A DNA stretch of 64,000 nucleotides from Flammeovirga sp. SJP92 (GTDB taxonomy: Bacteria; Bacteroidota; Bacteroidia; Cytophagales; Flammeovirgaceae): contig NZ_LQAQ01000123.1 of the NCBI RefSeq assembly GCF_001583495.1, positions 1 to 64,000 of the forward strand, in the 5' to 3' direction. Both the position numbers and the translations under genes were made by a program. Positions 1 to 9,037 of the stretch are shown here, piece by piece. How positions within the stretch are numbered: the stretch's first letter is position 1; each line of letters starts with the position of its first letter. The notes below the pieces were generated by a model. It saw only the letters and a list, made by a program, of their open reading frames with translations. It had not been told where the DNA came from and ran no database searches.

Positions 1-1
1 T

Positions 2-91
2 AAAGACCAATCCACTATCCAAGTGATTGATGATTATGCAAAGAAAATGAACGGGTTAACATCAAAAGTGATTGCTGATAACGCTCAATAA
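2..91 (+). CDS. C-terminal end of an upstream gene (partial)
   Basis: An open frame runs from the window edge to a TAA at 89-91 and encodes about 29 residues ending in VIADNAQ. The stop lies 2 bases before the ATG of the sulfatase at 94, so the two genes are probably co-transcribed. The visible part is hydrophilic and shows no recognisable domain, so the product cannot be named. The start lies outside the window. Confidence 0.6.
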   Translation, partial: KDQSTIQVIDDYAKKMNGLTSKVIADNAQ

Positions 92-93
92 CC

Positions 94-1875
94 ATGATGA
101 AATCCATTAGAAATAGTATAAGTGTTTTGTGTGGCATGTTGCTCATACTCCTTCCGAAGGCGTATGGGCAAACAGCAACAACATCGCCTAATGTCATTGT
201 GATTTTGACAGATGACCAAGGCTGGGGAGACTTTTCCTACACTGGCAATCAGTACCTTTCAACACCTCATTTTGATCAAATGGCGAGTGAAAGTGCAGTA
301 CTCAACCGTTTCTACGTGAGTCCGGTTTGTGCTCCTACTCGTGCGAGTGTTTTGACAGGTAGATACCATTTGAGAACAGGTGTTTCTTTTGTGACAAGAG
401 GAAGAGAAAATATGAGGTCAGAGGAAGTGACCATCGCGGAAGCCTTCAAGTCAGCTGGATATACGACAGGTTGTTTTGGAAAATGGCACAATGGAGCACA
501 TTATCCTGAAAACCCACAAGGGCAAGGTTTTGATACTTTTTTAGGCTTCACTTCTGGTCACTGGAGTAATTACTTCGATACATCTTTGGAATACAATGGA
601 GAAATGATTTCAACCAAAGGCTATATCACAGATGTATTGACGGATTCTACTTTGGCTTTTATGGATAGAAATAAAGAAAAACCGTTTTTTGCTTTCGTCC
701 CATTGAATGCTCCTCACACACCCTACCAAGTAGGAGATGAGTACTATGATTTGTATAAAGACATTGATTTCGGTTACGGAGAAAAGCAAAACAAGAAGAT
801 AGCAACCATCTACGGGATGTGTAAAAATATTGATGATAACGTAGGAAGAATCCGTCAGTATTTAAAAGACAATGCTCTGGAAGAAAATACAATTGTCGTT
901 TTCTTATCCGATAATGGCCCTCAAGGAGACCGCTACAATGGTCCTTGGAGGGGAGGGAAAACTTCAATTCACGAAGGTGGCTCGTTGGTGCCTTGTACAT
1001 TGCAGTGGAAAGGAAAAATCAAACCAAGTCAGAAACAAGCACTAACAGCTCATATTGATTTGATGCCTACTTTATTAGGTTTGGCAGGGGTAGAAAAACC
1101 AAAAGAGGTGAAGTTTGATGGTGTGGATTTAAGTCCTTATTTATTGGAAAATAAAGCACCGGAATCGAGAAAATTATATACGCACATGACAGGTTTTGAA
1201 ATCACTGCTGAAAGAGGTGCTGTAAGAGAAGGCGATTTTAGGTATACCACTGAATTTGGAAAAACAGGCTTATATAACTTAACAGAAGATCCTTCAGAAA
1301 AACACGATTTGCAATCTGAATTACCAGAAAAGGCAAAGGAAATGAAGGAGGCTTTCGAGGCGTGGTACACTGATGTAACTTCGGCAGGATTTGCTGATTT
1401 GAGAATCCCGATGGGGTATAAAGAAAGCCCAAGAGTGGTATTGGCAGTACACGAAAGCACTGGAAAAGGGGATTTAAAATTTAAAGCCAATGTCAATGGT
1501 TGGGCTCACGATTGGTTTTTAGTCAGTGGAGATGCCACGATTGAATGGCCCATCGAAATTGTAACTCCTTCTACTTTCCAACTTTCCTTAAAATATGCAG
1601 GACAGGCCGTAAAAGGAGATGTGATCGAAGTGATTTTTGGAGATCAAATCATCAAAAAGAAAATCAAAAAAGACTTCAAGCCTACAGCATTACCCACTCC
1701 TGATAGAGTAATGCGTGAGCAAGAAGCAGAAGAACAAACTTGGGGTACTTTGGATTTAGGAGCAATCACATTGCCTGCTGACAAAATCAAAACCTGCACG
1801 CTTAAAATCCATAAAAAAGGAGCGGGCGTATTGGAGGTGAAGGAAATAGTAAGTAGGAGAATGGCTTCTTTGTAG
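94..1875 (+). CDS. Secreted S1-family sulfatase (formylglycine type)
   Basis: This 593-residue enzyme is predicted to remove sulfate esters from a glycan in the periplasm or at the cell surface. The N-terminus is a signal peptide ending near AYGQ. The sulfatase fold starts with NVIVILTDDQGWGDFSY, whose Asp pair binds metal in this family. The activation motif CAPTR lies at residues 79-83, with Cys79 the residue converted to formylglycine. GKWHNG follows near residue 130 and SDNGP near 272. After the catalytic part is a C-terminal beta-rich extension of about 130 residues (from about 450) that resembles an accessory domain found in some sulfatases. ATG occurs at both 94 and 97. The gene lies directly after the partial upstream gene, suggesting an operon. 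A maturating enzyme is not visible in the window. Substrate position and sugar cannot be read from sequence. Confidence 0.93.
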   Translation: MMKSIRNSISVLCGMLLILLPKAYGQTATTSPNVIVILTDDQGWGDFSYTGNQYLSTPHFDQMASESAVLNRFYVSPVCAPTRASVLTGRYHLRTGVSFVTRGRENMRSEEVTIAEAFKSAGYTTGCFGKWHNGAHYPENPQGQGFDTFLGFTSGHWSNYFDTSLEYNGEMISTKGYITDVLTDSTLAFMDRNKEKPFFAFVPLNAPHTPYQVGDEYYDLYKDIDFGYGEKQNKKIATIYGMCKNIDDNVGRIRQYLKDNALEENTIVVFLSDNGPQGDRYNGPWRGGKTSIHEGGSLVPCTLQWKGKIKPSQKQALTAHIDLMPTLLGLAGVEKPKEVKFDGVDLSPYLLENKAPESRKLYTHMTGFEITAERGAVREGDFRYTTEFGKTGLYNLTEDPSEKHDLQSELPEKAKEMKEAFEAWYTDVTSAGFADLRIPMGYKESPRVVLAVHESTGKGDLKFKANVNGWAHDWFLVSGDATIEWPIEIVTPSTFQLSLKYAGQAVKGDVIEVIFGDQIIKKKIKKDFKPTALPTPDRVMREQEAEEQTWGTLDLGAITLPADKIKTCTLKIHKKGAGVLEVKEIVSRRMASL

Positions 1876-1910
1876 AATGATTAACATAAGTTTTTTCAAA
1901 TTTGAATCTG

Positions 1911-2057
1911 GCGCAAGTGTTAAGCCGAAGGCGTCACTTGTGCTTGAATTTTGTGATAAGTCTGTAGACTTATAGCAAAAGAAAATGGATCTAAAAGTCA
2001 ACAGACTTTTTACAAATAATAAGGTCCAAGTCACGCTTATAGCTTAAGACTTGAACC
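1911..2057 (+). repeat. Divergent two-hairpin dyad repeat
   Basis: A 147-bp intergenic element has a left hairpin (arms GCGCAAGTG and CACTTGTGC around GCC-gaa-GGC), an inner AAGTC/GACTT hairpin, and a right hairpin (GGTCCAAGTC/GACTTGAACC). Its layout matches the six 159-bp repeats at 20.9-27.2 kb, including the TTAAGCC...GGCGT loop, but the stem sequence differs while pairing is kept. It lies between the sulfatase and the GH5 lipoprotein. Confidence 0.65.
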
Positions 2058-2125
2058 AGTTTAAGCATTTAACTGCTACTTTTTAAGATAAACAAAATAG
2101 AAAAATTACAATTCAATTTTTGATT

Positions 2126-3823
2126 ATGGAACATAAAATGATTACTAACTTATTATTACTTCTAGTAGGGCTGATGGGCTGTTCTTCAGAAGACACCCCC
2201 TCAGATCCAGTCGTACAGAATGGCAATTTGTCATTGGCTGTAACGATCAATGAGGATGTAGAAGAAAAGACTGCATTCAGATTACAGAGCGAAGGAAACG
2301 GAGTGAAAGTGAACATTGTGGACGCGGAGGGAAAGACGGTAGTTTCTTATGCTTCCATTGAAACAGTGCCCGAAGCAATCGAACTACCTTCTGGTGTGTA
2401 TAAAGCCAAAGGTGAGAGTAACTCTTCCGCTCAGTTTGGATTTGAAGACCCTCAATATGGAGGCGTTTCAGAAGATTTCTCTATACAGGCAGAGCAATTG
2501 ACCAACTCTAGTTTAGAATGTAAATTACAGAATTCTAAAGTGACGGTAGACTATTCTGACTTGGTGAAAAATCAATTTGGAACGTACTCATCAGTTGTGA
2601 AGTCTTCTTTCGGTGAATTAGTTTTTGAAAAAACAGAGACAAGAGCAGGTTATTTCAGATCAAGTGGAAGCCTTTCAGTGATTGCGACAATTGGTGAGGG
2701 TGAAAGTCAATTGACATCCGAAATCACAATCAATTCCATTCAACCGACGACACATTATGCGGTGACGATCGACATCGATCAAGGAACAGGAAAATTAGTG
2801 ATATCTGTAGACGAAACGATTTTAGATGGAGGAAGTAAAGATATCGTGATTACGCCGATTGAAGGAGAAGTTCGCCCAGAGTATAATACTTCTATTGGTT
2901 TCTTCACAAAAAATGGAAAACTATACGATGCGAACGGAATGGAGTTTATTCTAAGAGGAGTAAACAACGGTCATTTCTGGTTTGACAGTGGAAATAGAAA
3001 TACAGCCATCAATGCTTTAACGCCAATTTCGGCATATCATTCCAATACAGTGAGAATGGTTTGGCAAACAAACTACGTACCGAGTCAATGGAACAATGTA
3101 TCGGAGACGGATCAGTTGAGAAAAATGATCAATACTGCGATTGAGAAAGGCATGGTCCCGATGATTGAATTACATGATGTAACGGGTGATGAAAGCAAAG
3201 AGAACCTTTTGAAAATGGCAGAATACTATGTAAGACCTGACATTTTAGGGGTAATGAAAGAATATGAAAGTATCCTTTTGATCAATATCGCCAACGAATG
3301 GAGTGGAAAAACCACCACGTACAGAGATGCTTACAAAGAAGCCGTGACTATGATGCGTACAGCAGGTTTGAAGCACACATTAGTGATTGATGGTAGTGGC
3401 TGGGGACAAGATATGACACCAATTTTTGACTACGGTCAAGAGATCATCGATAATGATCCACAGAAAAATATTCTTTTCTCAGTACACATGTATCAGAGCT
3501 ACAGAAACGAAACAACGATCACTTCCAATTTGGAAAAAGCGGTAGAGATGAAGTTGCCATTGATTGTGGGTGAATTTGGATTCCAACACGGAGGTACTGC
3601 CGAAAACCCAATTCAGATTCCGTATGAGCATATTTTATCAGAATGTGAACGCCTAAATATTGGTTGGTTAGCTTGGTCTTGGAAAGGTAATTCAGGAGGA
3701 GTGGAGTATTTGGACTTATCAACGGATTGGGAAGGTACTTCCTTGACCGATTGGGGTAAGGGCATTGTGAACGGTGCGAATGGTCTGCAAAATACATCAA
3801 AGAAAGTTTCAGTTATTAAATAA
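2126..3823 (+). CDS. Lipoprotein with DUF4493 domain and GH5-like glycoside hydrolase
   Basis: This 565-residue surface lipoprotein is predicted to cut a beta-linked glycan. A signal peptide ends in the lipobox LMGC, then SSED. Residues about 30-225 resemble DUF4493 (a glycan-associated Bacteroidota lipoprotein domain, with the pattern 'GVYKAKGES...FGFEDPQYGG'). Residues about 250-545 form a GH5-like barrel: the acid/base is Glu391 in NIANEW and the nucleophile Glu483 in VGEFGF. In GH5 these lie at the ends of strands 4 and 7. A TTG lies 6 bases upstream (2120), but the ATG at 2126 is preferred. The gene is followed after 8 bases by a second DUF4493 lipoprotein, so the two are probably one transcript. 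The GH5 subfamily and substrate (mannan, glucan or other) are not certain. Confidence 0.85.
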   Translation: MEHKMITNLLLLLVGLMGCSSEDTPSDPVVQNGNLSLAVTINEDVEEKTAFRLQSEGNGVKVNIVDAEGKTVVSYASIETVPEAIELPSGVYKAKGESNSSAQFGFEDPQYGGVSEDFSIQAEQLTNSSLECKLQNSKVTVDYSDLVKNQFGTYSSVVKSSFGELVFEKTETRAGYFRSSGSLSVIATIGEGESQLTSEITINSIQPTTHYAVTIDIDQGTGKLVISVDETILDGGSKDIVITPIEGEVRPEYNTSIGFFTKNGKLYDANGMEFILRGVNNGHFWFDSGNRNTAINALTPISAYHSNTVRMVWQTNYVPSQWNNVSETDQLRKMINTAIEKGMVPMIELHDVTGDESKENLLKMAEYYVRPDILGVMKEYESILLINIANEWSGKTTTYRDAYKEAVTMMRTAGLKHTLVIDGSGWGQDMTPIFDYGQEIIDNDPQKNILFSVHMYQSYRNETTITSNLEKAVEMKLPLIVGEFGFQHGGTAENPIQIPYEHILSECERLNIGWLAWSWKGNSGGVEYLDLSTDWEGTSLTDWGKGIVNGANGLQNTSKKVSVIK

Positions 3824-3831
3824 TTAGTCGG

Positions 3832-4461
3832 ATGAAAAACATTAAAAATATAGTAATGATACTTTTCGTAGGCTTATTAATAGTAAGCTGTAACGAAAAG
3901 CAAACGTTAGAAAAAGAATTAAATGAAGGGCAGTTGGTATTGCAATTCGGATCAAATGCAAGAACAAACCAAGACCTCAATGACTACGGTTTAAAAGTGG
4001 AAAATGCCTCTGGTGAAGTGGTACTTTCTTTCGAGAAAATTTCAGAAGCACCAGAAAAAATCAGCTTGGCAGTAGGCGATTATACAGTCAAAGCATTTAG
4101 TGCAGAAGAAATGCCTTATTTTACTTTTGATGCCCCTTATTATTATGGAGAAAAAACGTGTACAATAAATAGTGGAGAAGAAACGGTAGTAGATATCGTT
4201 TGTGCACTGAAGCATGTAAAATTGATGATTAACTTTGATGAGCAGATTACAAGTACTGCAAAGTCTTATTCAGCGGTGATTCAAAGCACACATGATGAAA
4301 TCACGATTGATGCTTCAACAGCCAATACGGTCTATGCCGAACGCTCTGCTTTGATTATTTCAACTACTATCGAAAAACAAGACGGTACAGTCATTAAAAA
4401 CAAGCAAGTAGTCTCAGGTTTAGAAACTAAATCTGAGTATACACTGAATATTTCATACTAG
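3832..4461 (+). CDS. DUF4493 lipoprotein
   Basis: A 209-residue lipoprotein with signal peptide and lipobox IVSC. Nearly the whole mature protein resembles the DUF4493 part of the preceding gene: 'GDYTVKAFSAEEMPYFTFDAPYYYGEKTCTI' is matched there by 'GVYKAKGE...FGFEDPQYGG'. A catalytic domain is absent. It may act as a surface glycan-binding or scaffold lipoprotein paired with the GH5 fusion, 8 bases upstream. That role is inferred from context; the family has no defined biochemical activity that I can name. Confidence 0.8.
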   Translation: MKNIKNIVMILFVGLLIVSCNEKQTLEKELNEGQLVLQFGSNARTNQDLNDYGLKVENASGEVVLSFEKISEAPEKISLAVGDYTVKAFSAEEMPYFTFDAPYYYGEKTCTINSGEETVVDIVCALKHVKLMINFDEQITSTAKSYSAVIQSTHDEITIDASTANTVYAERSALIISTTIEKQDGTVIKNKQVVSGLETKSEYTLNISY

Positions 4462-4502
4462 GATTTATAAGTATACTGAAAAGCTATCCTTTACTGAGGG
4501 GT

Positions 4503-4535
4503 AAGTACTAGGACAAGAAGACTTGTCCTAGTACT
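4503..4535. repeat. Minimal AAGTACTAGGACA palindrome
   Basis: Arms AGTACTAGGACAAG (4504-4517) and CTTGTCCTAGTACT (4522-4535) form a perfect 14-bp hairpin with loop AAGA. The arm equals the terminal inverted repeat of the MITE-like elements at 31.9-32.35 kb, so this may be an element collapsed to its two ends. It lies just after the DUF4493 gene and could also act as a transcription stop, although a T-run is absent. Confidence 0.7.
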
Positions 4536-4600
4536 AACGCTTTTCTAACTAACAACACAACAACTATCGGCCTACGACACACCTTAAAAAAATTAATGGA

Positions 4601-7600
4601 ATGAAGAACTTTATCGTTATAATACACTTGTTACTTTTTGTTCAGTTCTCCTTTTCGCAGGAAAGAAGCTTTCAACATATTTCCGATGCATCTGGTCTGA
4701 CGAACAAAGTAGTGAAAGACATTTACAGAGATCAGAAGGGATTCTTATGGCTCGGTACCCAAAATGGTTTACACCGATATGATGGCTATGAGATGAAAGT
4801 CTATAGATCTTCTTCAGAAGAAAACAAATCTTTATCCACCAACGATATCAATGTTATTTTTGAAGATGACCAACAACAACTTTGGGTAGGGACTACACAC
4901 AACCTACACATAATGAATGCAGATGGTGAACATTTTAGAAAATTGATCCCTAAATCTCCTTTCGGAAAGGAAGCCTTTGCTTTTGAAATATCATCAATTA
5001 TTCAAGGAAAAAAAGGGACAATTTGGGTAGGAACAAAAGGAGCAGGCTTGTACCAATTCAATACTTCTGGAGAATTAATAAGTCATCATTTAGCTGACAA
5101 ACAAAATCCTTACCTTTCTAACATAAATACGTTAGCCGAGGATCAGAATGGTAATCTGTGGATTGGTCATGATGGTTTAAATCTTAGTGTTTACCATCAT
5201 CACAGAGGTGTTTTTAAGATGATTTCAATAGATCTGCACCAAAGTTATTTTTCAAATAATACAGCAAGTGAGATCACCAAGATTGTCCCAACAAGGACAA
5301 AAGATATATTAATTGGTACTCTTCAAAATGGTGTTTTTTCAATAGATCCTACTACTCAAAAAGTAGATTATCTTCCCAAAGTCAATAAGGGATTGAAACA
5401 CCCAAGTATAAAAGATATTGTCATTGATGACTTTCAAAACATTTGGTTTGCAACTTCTGATGGTCTCCACCAACTTTCAAGTTATTCTAATCAGGTTATA
5501 AGAATTTATAGAAATAACGATCTGAATAATAAGTCCATTGCTGGTAATGCTTTACTTTCTCTACATTATGATCAACAAAATATTTTGTGGTGTAGTGTAT
5601 CAGGCCAAGGGGTAGATTACATTGAGCCGAACTTCAAAAAGTTCAAAACTTACAAGAGGGAAGTGATGAACCAAAACAGCTTAAATCACACTACGGTGCA
5701 AGCTATTTTTGAAGACCGAAAAAGTAATTTATGGTTTGGAACTAGTGGAGGAGGACTCACTTTTTTAGATACTAAAAAGAATAAGTATGAACATTTTGTA
5801 CCTGAAAAAGGAGATCCTACTAAACTTCAAGCATGGGCCGTTTTTGCTATTCAAGAAGACCATAAAGATAATATTTGGGTAGGTTCTTATTTGGGTGGGT
5901 TGTCGAAATTTGATCAAAAAACAAAGACTTTTAAAACCTATAAGAACAATAAGTGGGATAAAACAAGCCTTCCTCATGATGATGTAAGAGATATTTTTGA
6001 AGATAGTAGGAAGCAGTTATGGGTAGCAACTAATGGAGGTGGAGTTGCTCTTTTTGATGCGGAAAATGAAGAGTTCAAAGTCTTTACGAGAGAAGAGGGA
6101 AAAGAAGATCAAACGCTTTCTAGTAATTGGACTTTGAATATTTTTGAAGACTCAAGAGGATGGATTTGGGTAGGTACCTATGGTGGTTTATCTATTTATT
6201 ATCCAAAGTCAGAACGTTGGGTAAATTTTATGAATGATACAAAGGATGTCAATTCTTTGACCCACAATTGGGTGTATGCCGTACATGAAGATAAAGCTGG
6301 AAATATATGGATTGGTACTGCGGGAGGAATGAATAAAATTGAAGCAGAAAAATTACAAATGCCTATAGCCCATTATTACGAAGGTTTGATGTCTTCTTTC
6401 AGAGAAGAACAAGGATTGAGCAGTAATAGTGTACATGGAATTTTGGAAGATGAATATGGAGTATTATGGCTGAGTTCCAATGCAGGCCTTTCAAAGTTTG
6501 ATCACAAAAACAATAAAATTACACATTATACAAAAGATGACGGTTTGCAAGGGAATGAATTTATTCCAATGGCATTTTGTAAAACTAAACAAGGAAGATT
6601 GATCTTCGGTGGAAATAATGGAGCTAATGCTTTTTTTCCGAAAGAGATCATCAACAACCCTTACAAACCACAAATTTATTTGACCAACTTTTCGCTCTTC
6701 AATAGAGAAATCAAGCCGGACTCTACATCAACGGTGTTGCGTAAAAATATCAGTATCACGGATGAAATTACGCTTCATTATGATCAAAACGTGTTGACAT
6801 TCAGCTTTGTGTCATTAAATATGATATCGCCGGAGAAAAACCAGTACGCTTATAAATTGGAAGGCTTTGATAAAGATTGGAATTATGTAGATGGTAAAAG
6901 AGAAGCAATTTATACAAACCTAGATCCTGGCGATTATATTTTCAGGGTAAAAGGAACAAATAATGATGGACTTTGGAATGAGGAAGGACAAGAGTTGTTG
7001 CTGATTATTCAACCGCCGTATTGGCAAACATGGTGGTTTAGGTTACTTGTTTTTACGGTGTTGTTGTTAAGTATTTTCTTGGGTTATAAATGGAAAGTAC
7101 GTGCCTATAAAAGAGAACAGCAGGTACTTGAAAAAACGGTGAAAGACCGTACAAAAGAATTGGCTGAAAGGAATAATGATCTTGTAATGATCAACGAAGA
7201 GGTACAACAACAAGCCGAAGAATTGGAAATGCAAAGGGATAATTTGTCGAACACCAATAAGCTGATTTCAGAAAGAAATTTGGAGTTGAATGAGAAGAAC
7301 AATAAGATTTCTACCTTATTAGGTCAGCTTCAAACCGCCAATGGTGAAATCACTCAGAAGAATCGTCATATCACAGATTCTATCCGATACGCCCAAACCA
7401 TGCAAGAGGCCATTTTACCAATTACAGAACAGTTTTCGTCTTACTTCCAAAATCATTTTATCTTATTCAAACCCAAAGATATTGTATCAGGGGATTTCTA
7501 TTGGGTGAGTGTAAAAGATGAAAAAAACAGACTTTTTATCGCTTCTGTAGATTGTACAGGGCATGGTGTACCAGGAGCATTTATGTCGATGATTGGGATG

Positions 7601-8131
7601 TCACTTTTGAATAAAATTGTCAACGAATACAATATCGAAGATCCTTCCTCAATTTTAATTCAGCTGGATGAAGGAATTCGTAAGGCCTTAAAGCAGGAGC
7701 ATTCTAAAAACACAGATGGAATGGACTTGAGTATAGTAAGAATTGATCAGGATGGAGAGGAAAAAAACTTATGCTTCTCTTCAGCCAAAGGTTCAATGTA
7801 CATCTATTATTCAGACCAAAAAGAGTTACAAAGAGTGGTAGGAGATAAAATTTCCATTGGAGGAATAAGACGTAAAAAAGAAAAGAAATTTACGGAACAG
7901 CACTTTCAATTGAGAAAAAATGACCGCTTCTTTTTACTCACTGACGGCTACATAGACCAATGTGATGAAGACAGAAAGAAATTCGGTTCAGTGAAGTTCG
8001 AAAAGATTCTCAATCAAACCATTCGTATGCCTTTAGAAAGACAACATCAATTGTTGTTGGATGTCTTAAGAATACATCAAGGTGAAATGGAACAACGAGA
8101 TGATATTACAATTTTAGGCTTTGAAATATAA
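4601..8131 (+). CDS. Reg_prop / Y_Y_Y sensor with SpoIIE-type PP2C phosphatase output
   Basis: This 1176-residue inner-membrane sensor starts with a signal peptide (to about residue 20). A two-component-regulator propeller fills about 25-690, with many repeats of the form 'DIYRDQKGFLWLGTQNGL'. A Y_Y_Y domain follows (about 720-800), a single membrane helix at about 813-832, a coiled coil (about 840-930), and a SpoIIE/PP2C serine phosphatase from about 957. Metal-binding motifs include Asp984 in DCTGHG and the final QRDDIT. Unlike classic HTCS proteins, histidine kinase, receiver and AraC parts are absent, so output should be dephosphorylation of a protein partner. The AraC-type membrane protein starts 51 bases downstream and may be connected to it. 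The glycan-sensing role is inferred from the propeller family and neighbours. Confidence 0.88.
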   Translation: MKNFIVIIHLLLFVQFSFSQERSFQHISDASGLTNKVVKDIYRDQKGFLWLGTQNGLHRYDGYEMKVYRSSSEENKSLSTNDINVIFEDDQQQLWVGTTHNLHIMNADGEHFRKLIPKSPFGKEAFAFEISSIIQGKKGTIWVGTKGAGLYQFNTSGELISHHLADKQNPYLSNINTLAEDQNGNLWIGHDGLNLSVYHHHRGVFKMISIDLHQSYFSNNTASEITKIVPTRTKDILIGTLQNGVFSIDPTTQKVDYLPKVNKGLKHPSIKDIVIDDFQNIWFATSDGLHQLSSYSNQVIRIYRNNDLNNKSIAGNALLSLHYDQQNILWCSVSGQGVDYIEPNFKKFKTYKREVMNQNSLNHTTVQAIFEDRKSNLWFGTSGGGLTFLDTKKNKYEHFVPEKGDPTKLQAWAVFAIQEDHKDNIWVGSYLGGLSKFDQKTKTFKTYKNNKWDKTSLPHDDVRDIFEDSRKQLWVATNGGGVALFDAENEEFKVFTREEGKEDQTLSSNWTLNIFEDSRGWIWVGTYGGLSIYYPKSERWVNFMNDTKDVNSLTHNWVYAVHEDKAGNIWIGTAGGMNKIEAEKLQMPIAHYYEGLMSSFREEQGLSSNSVHGILEDEYGVLWLSSNAGLSKFDHKNNKITHYTKDDGLQGNEFIPMAFCKTKQGRLIFGGNNGANAFFPKEIINNPYKPQIYLTNFSLFNREIKPDSTSTVLRKNISITDEITLHYDQNVLTFSFVSLNMISPEKNQYAYKLEGFDKDWNYVDGKREAIYTNLDPGDYIFRVKGTNNDGLWNEEGQELLLIIQPPYWQTWWFRLLVFTVLLLSIFLGYKWKVRAYKREQQVLEKTVKDRTKELAERNNDLVMINEEVQQQAEELEMQRDNLSNTNKLISERNLELNEKNNKISTLLGQLQTANGEITQKNRHITDSIRYAQTMQEAILPITEQFSSYFQNHFILFKPKDIVSGDFYWVSVKDEKNRLFIASVDCTGHGVPGAFMSMIGMSLLNKIVNEYNIEDPSSILIQLDEGIRKALKQEHSKNTDGMDLSIVRIDQDGEEKNLCFSSAKGSMYIYYSDQKELQRVVGDKISIGGIRRKKEKKFTEQHFQLRKNDRFFLLTDGYIDQCDEDRKKFGSVKFEKILNQTIRMPLERQHQLLLDVLRIHQGEMEQRDDITILGFEI

Positions 8132-8182
8132 TTAAAATGAAGGTTCAAGGGGCGGTCATTGTGCTGTCCCATTACAAATTAA

Positions 8183-8797
8183 ATGATACAAATAAAACCA
8201 GAAAGTAACATGATAAATCAACTAGCTATGAAAAAAAATGAATTAATAACATTGGGTTTTAAATCTCTCACACTTCTTCTTTTATCTGCCACAGTTATTG
8301 AATCAATTTATATCATTAATGTAAAAGATAAAGAGGATTACATCTACAATATCTATTTGATTGTATTACAATTTTTGATTCTCATTTCGTTGGTCACTTA
8401 TCTTTATTTCTACAAAAAAGTAAAGGAAGAAAAAGCGTCTATTCTTGAAAAGGTAGAGAAAAAGGAAGATGAACTGATTTTGAAAATAGATGAAATAATA
8501 CAATCAAAACTAACGGATTCTGATTTTAACGTCGTTGAAATTGAGAAAGAAATTGGTGTCAGCAGACCGGTCCTTTTAAATCGTTTTAAAAAAGTAAAAG
8601 GCACAACTTTAGTCAATTACATCAAAAAAGAAAGACTCAAAAAAGCCGAAGTGCTATTGGTCACATCATCAGACAACATCTCTGAGATAGCCTATAAAGT
8701 GGGCTTCTCAGATCCAAAATATTTCAGTAAAGTATTCCGTCAAGATAAAGAGTTGACACCAACGGAATACCGAAGACAAAAACAGTTAGACAATTAG
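8183..8797 (+). CDS. Membrane-anchored AraC-family transcriptional regulator
   Basis: A 204-residue protein with two N-terminal membrane helices (about 27-47 and 55-75), a short charged coiled coil, and a C-terminal AraC-type double helix-turn-helix (about 105-200) ending in the typical 'ISEIAYKVGFSDPKYFSKVFRQ'. This domain binds DNA. Other in-frame ATGs at 8210 and 8228 are possible starts that keep both helices. The gene follows the SpoIIE-type sensor by 51 bases, which suggests one operon and a signal path from periplasm to DNA. Its targets cannot be identified from the window. Confidence 0.82.
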   Translation: MIQIKPESNMINQLAMKKNELITLGFKSLTLLLLSATVIESIYIINVKDKEDYIYNIYLIVLQFLILISLVTYLYFYKKVKEEKASILEKVEKKEDELILKIDEIIQSKLTDSDFNVVEIEKEIGVSRPVLLNRFKKVKGTTLVNYIKKERLKKAEVLLVTSSDNISEIAYKVGFSDPKYFSKVFRQDKELTPTEYRRQKQLDN

Positions 8798-9037
8798 CAT
8801 AAATTTTTAAGTTACTAAAATTTCATTTCATGTTGATAGGGGTATGTATTTTACATATCTCTATTTTTTTGGAATAAACTATAGACAAAACCTCTGGGAC
8901 TAAGTGTTAAAGAGCTCATAGGTTTCATTAAATTCAATACGATTTATTATAAACTAAACTTGAATATTTAGATGAGATAACTAAATTGTCAACAGTGAAT
9001 TTTTTTTCACTGTATTAAAACTTTTAGCAAAAATTGA

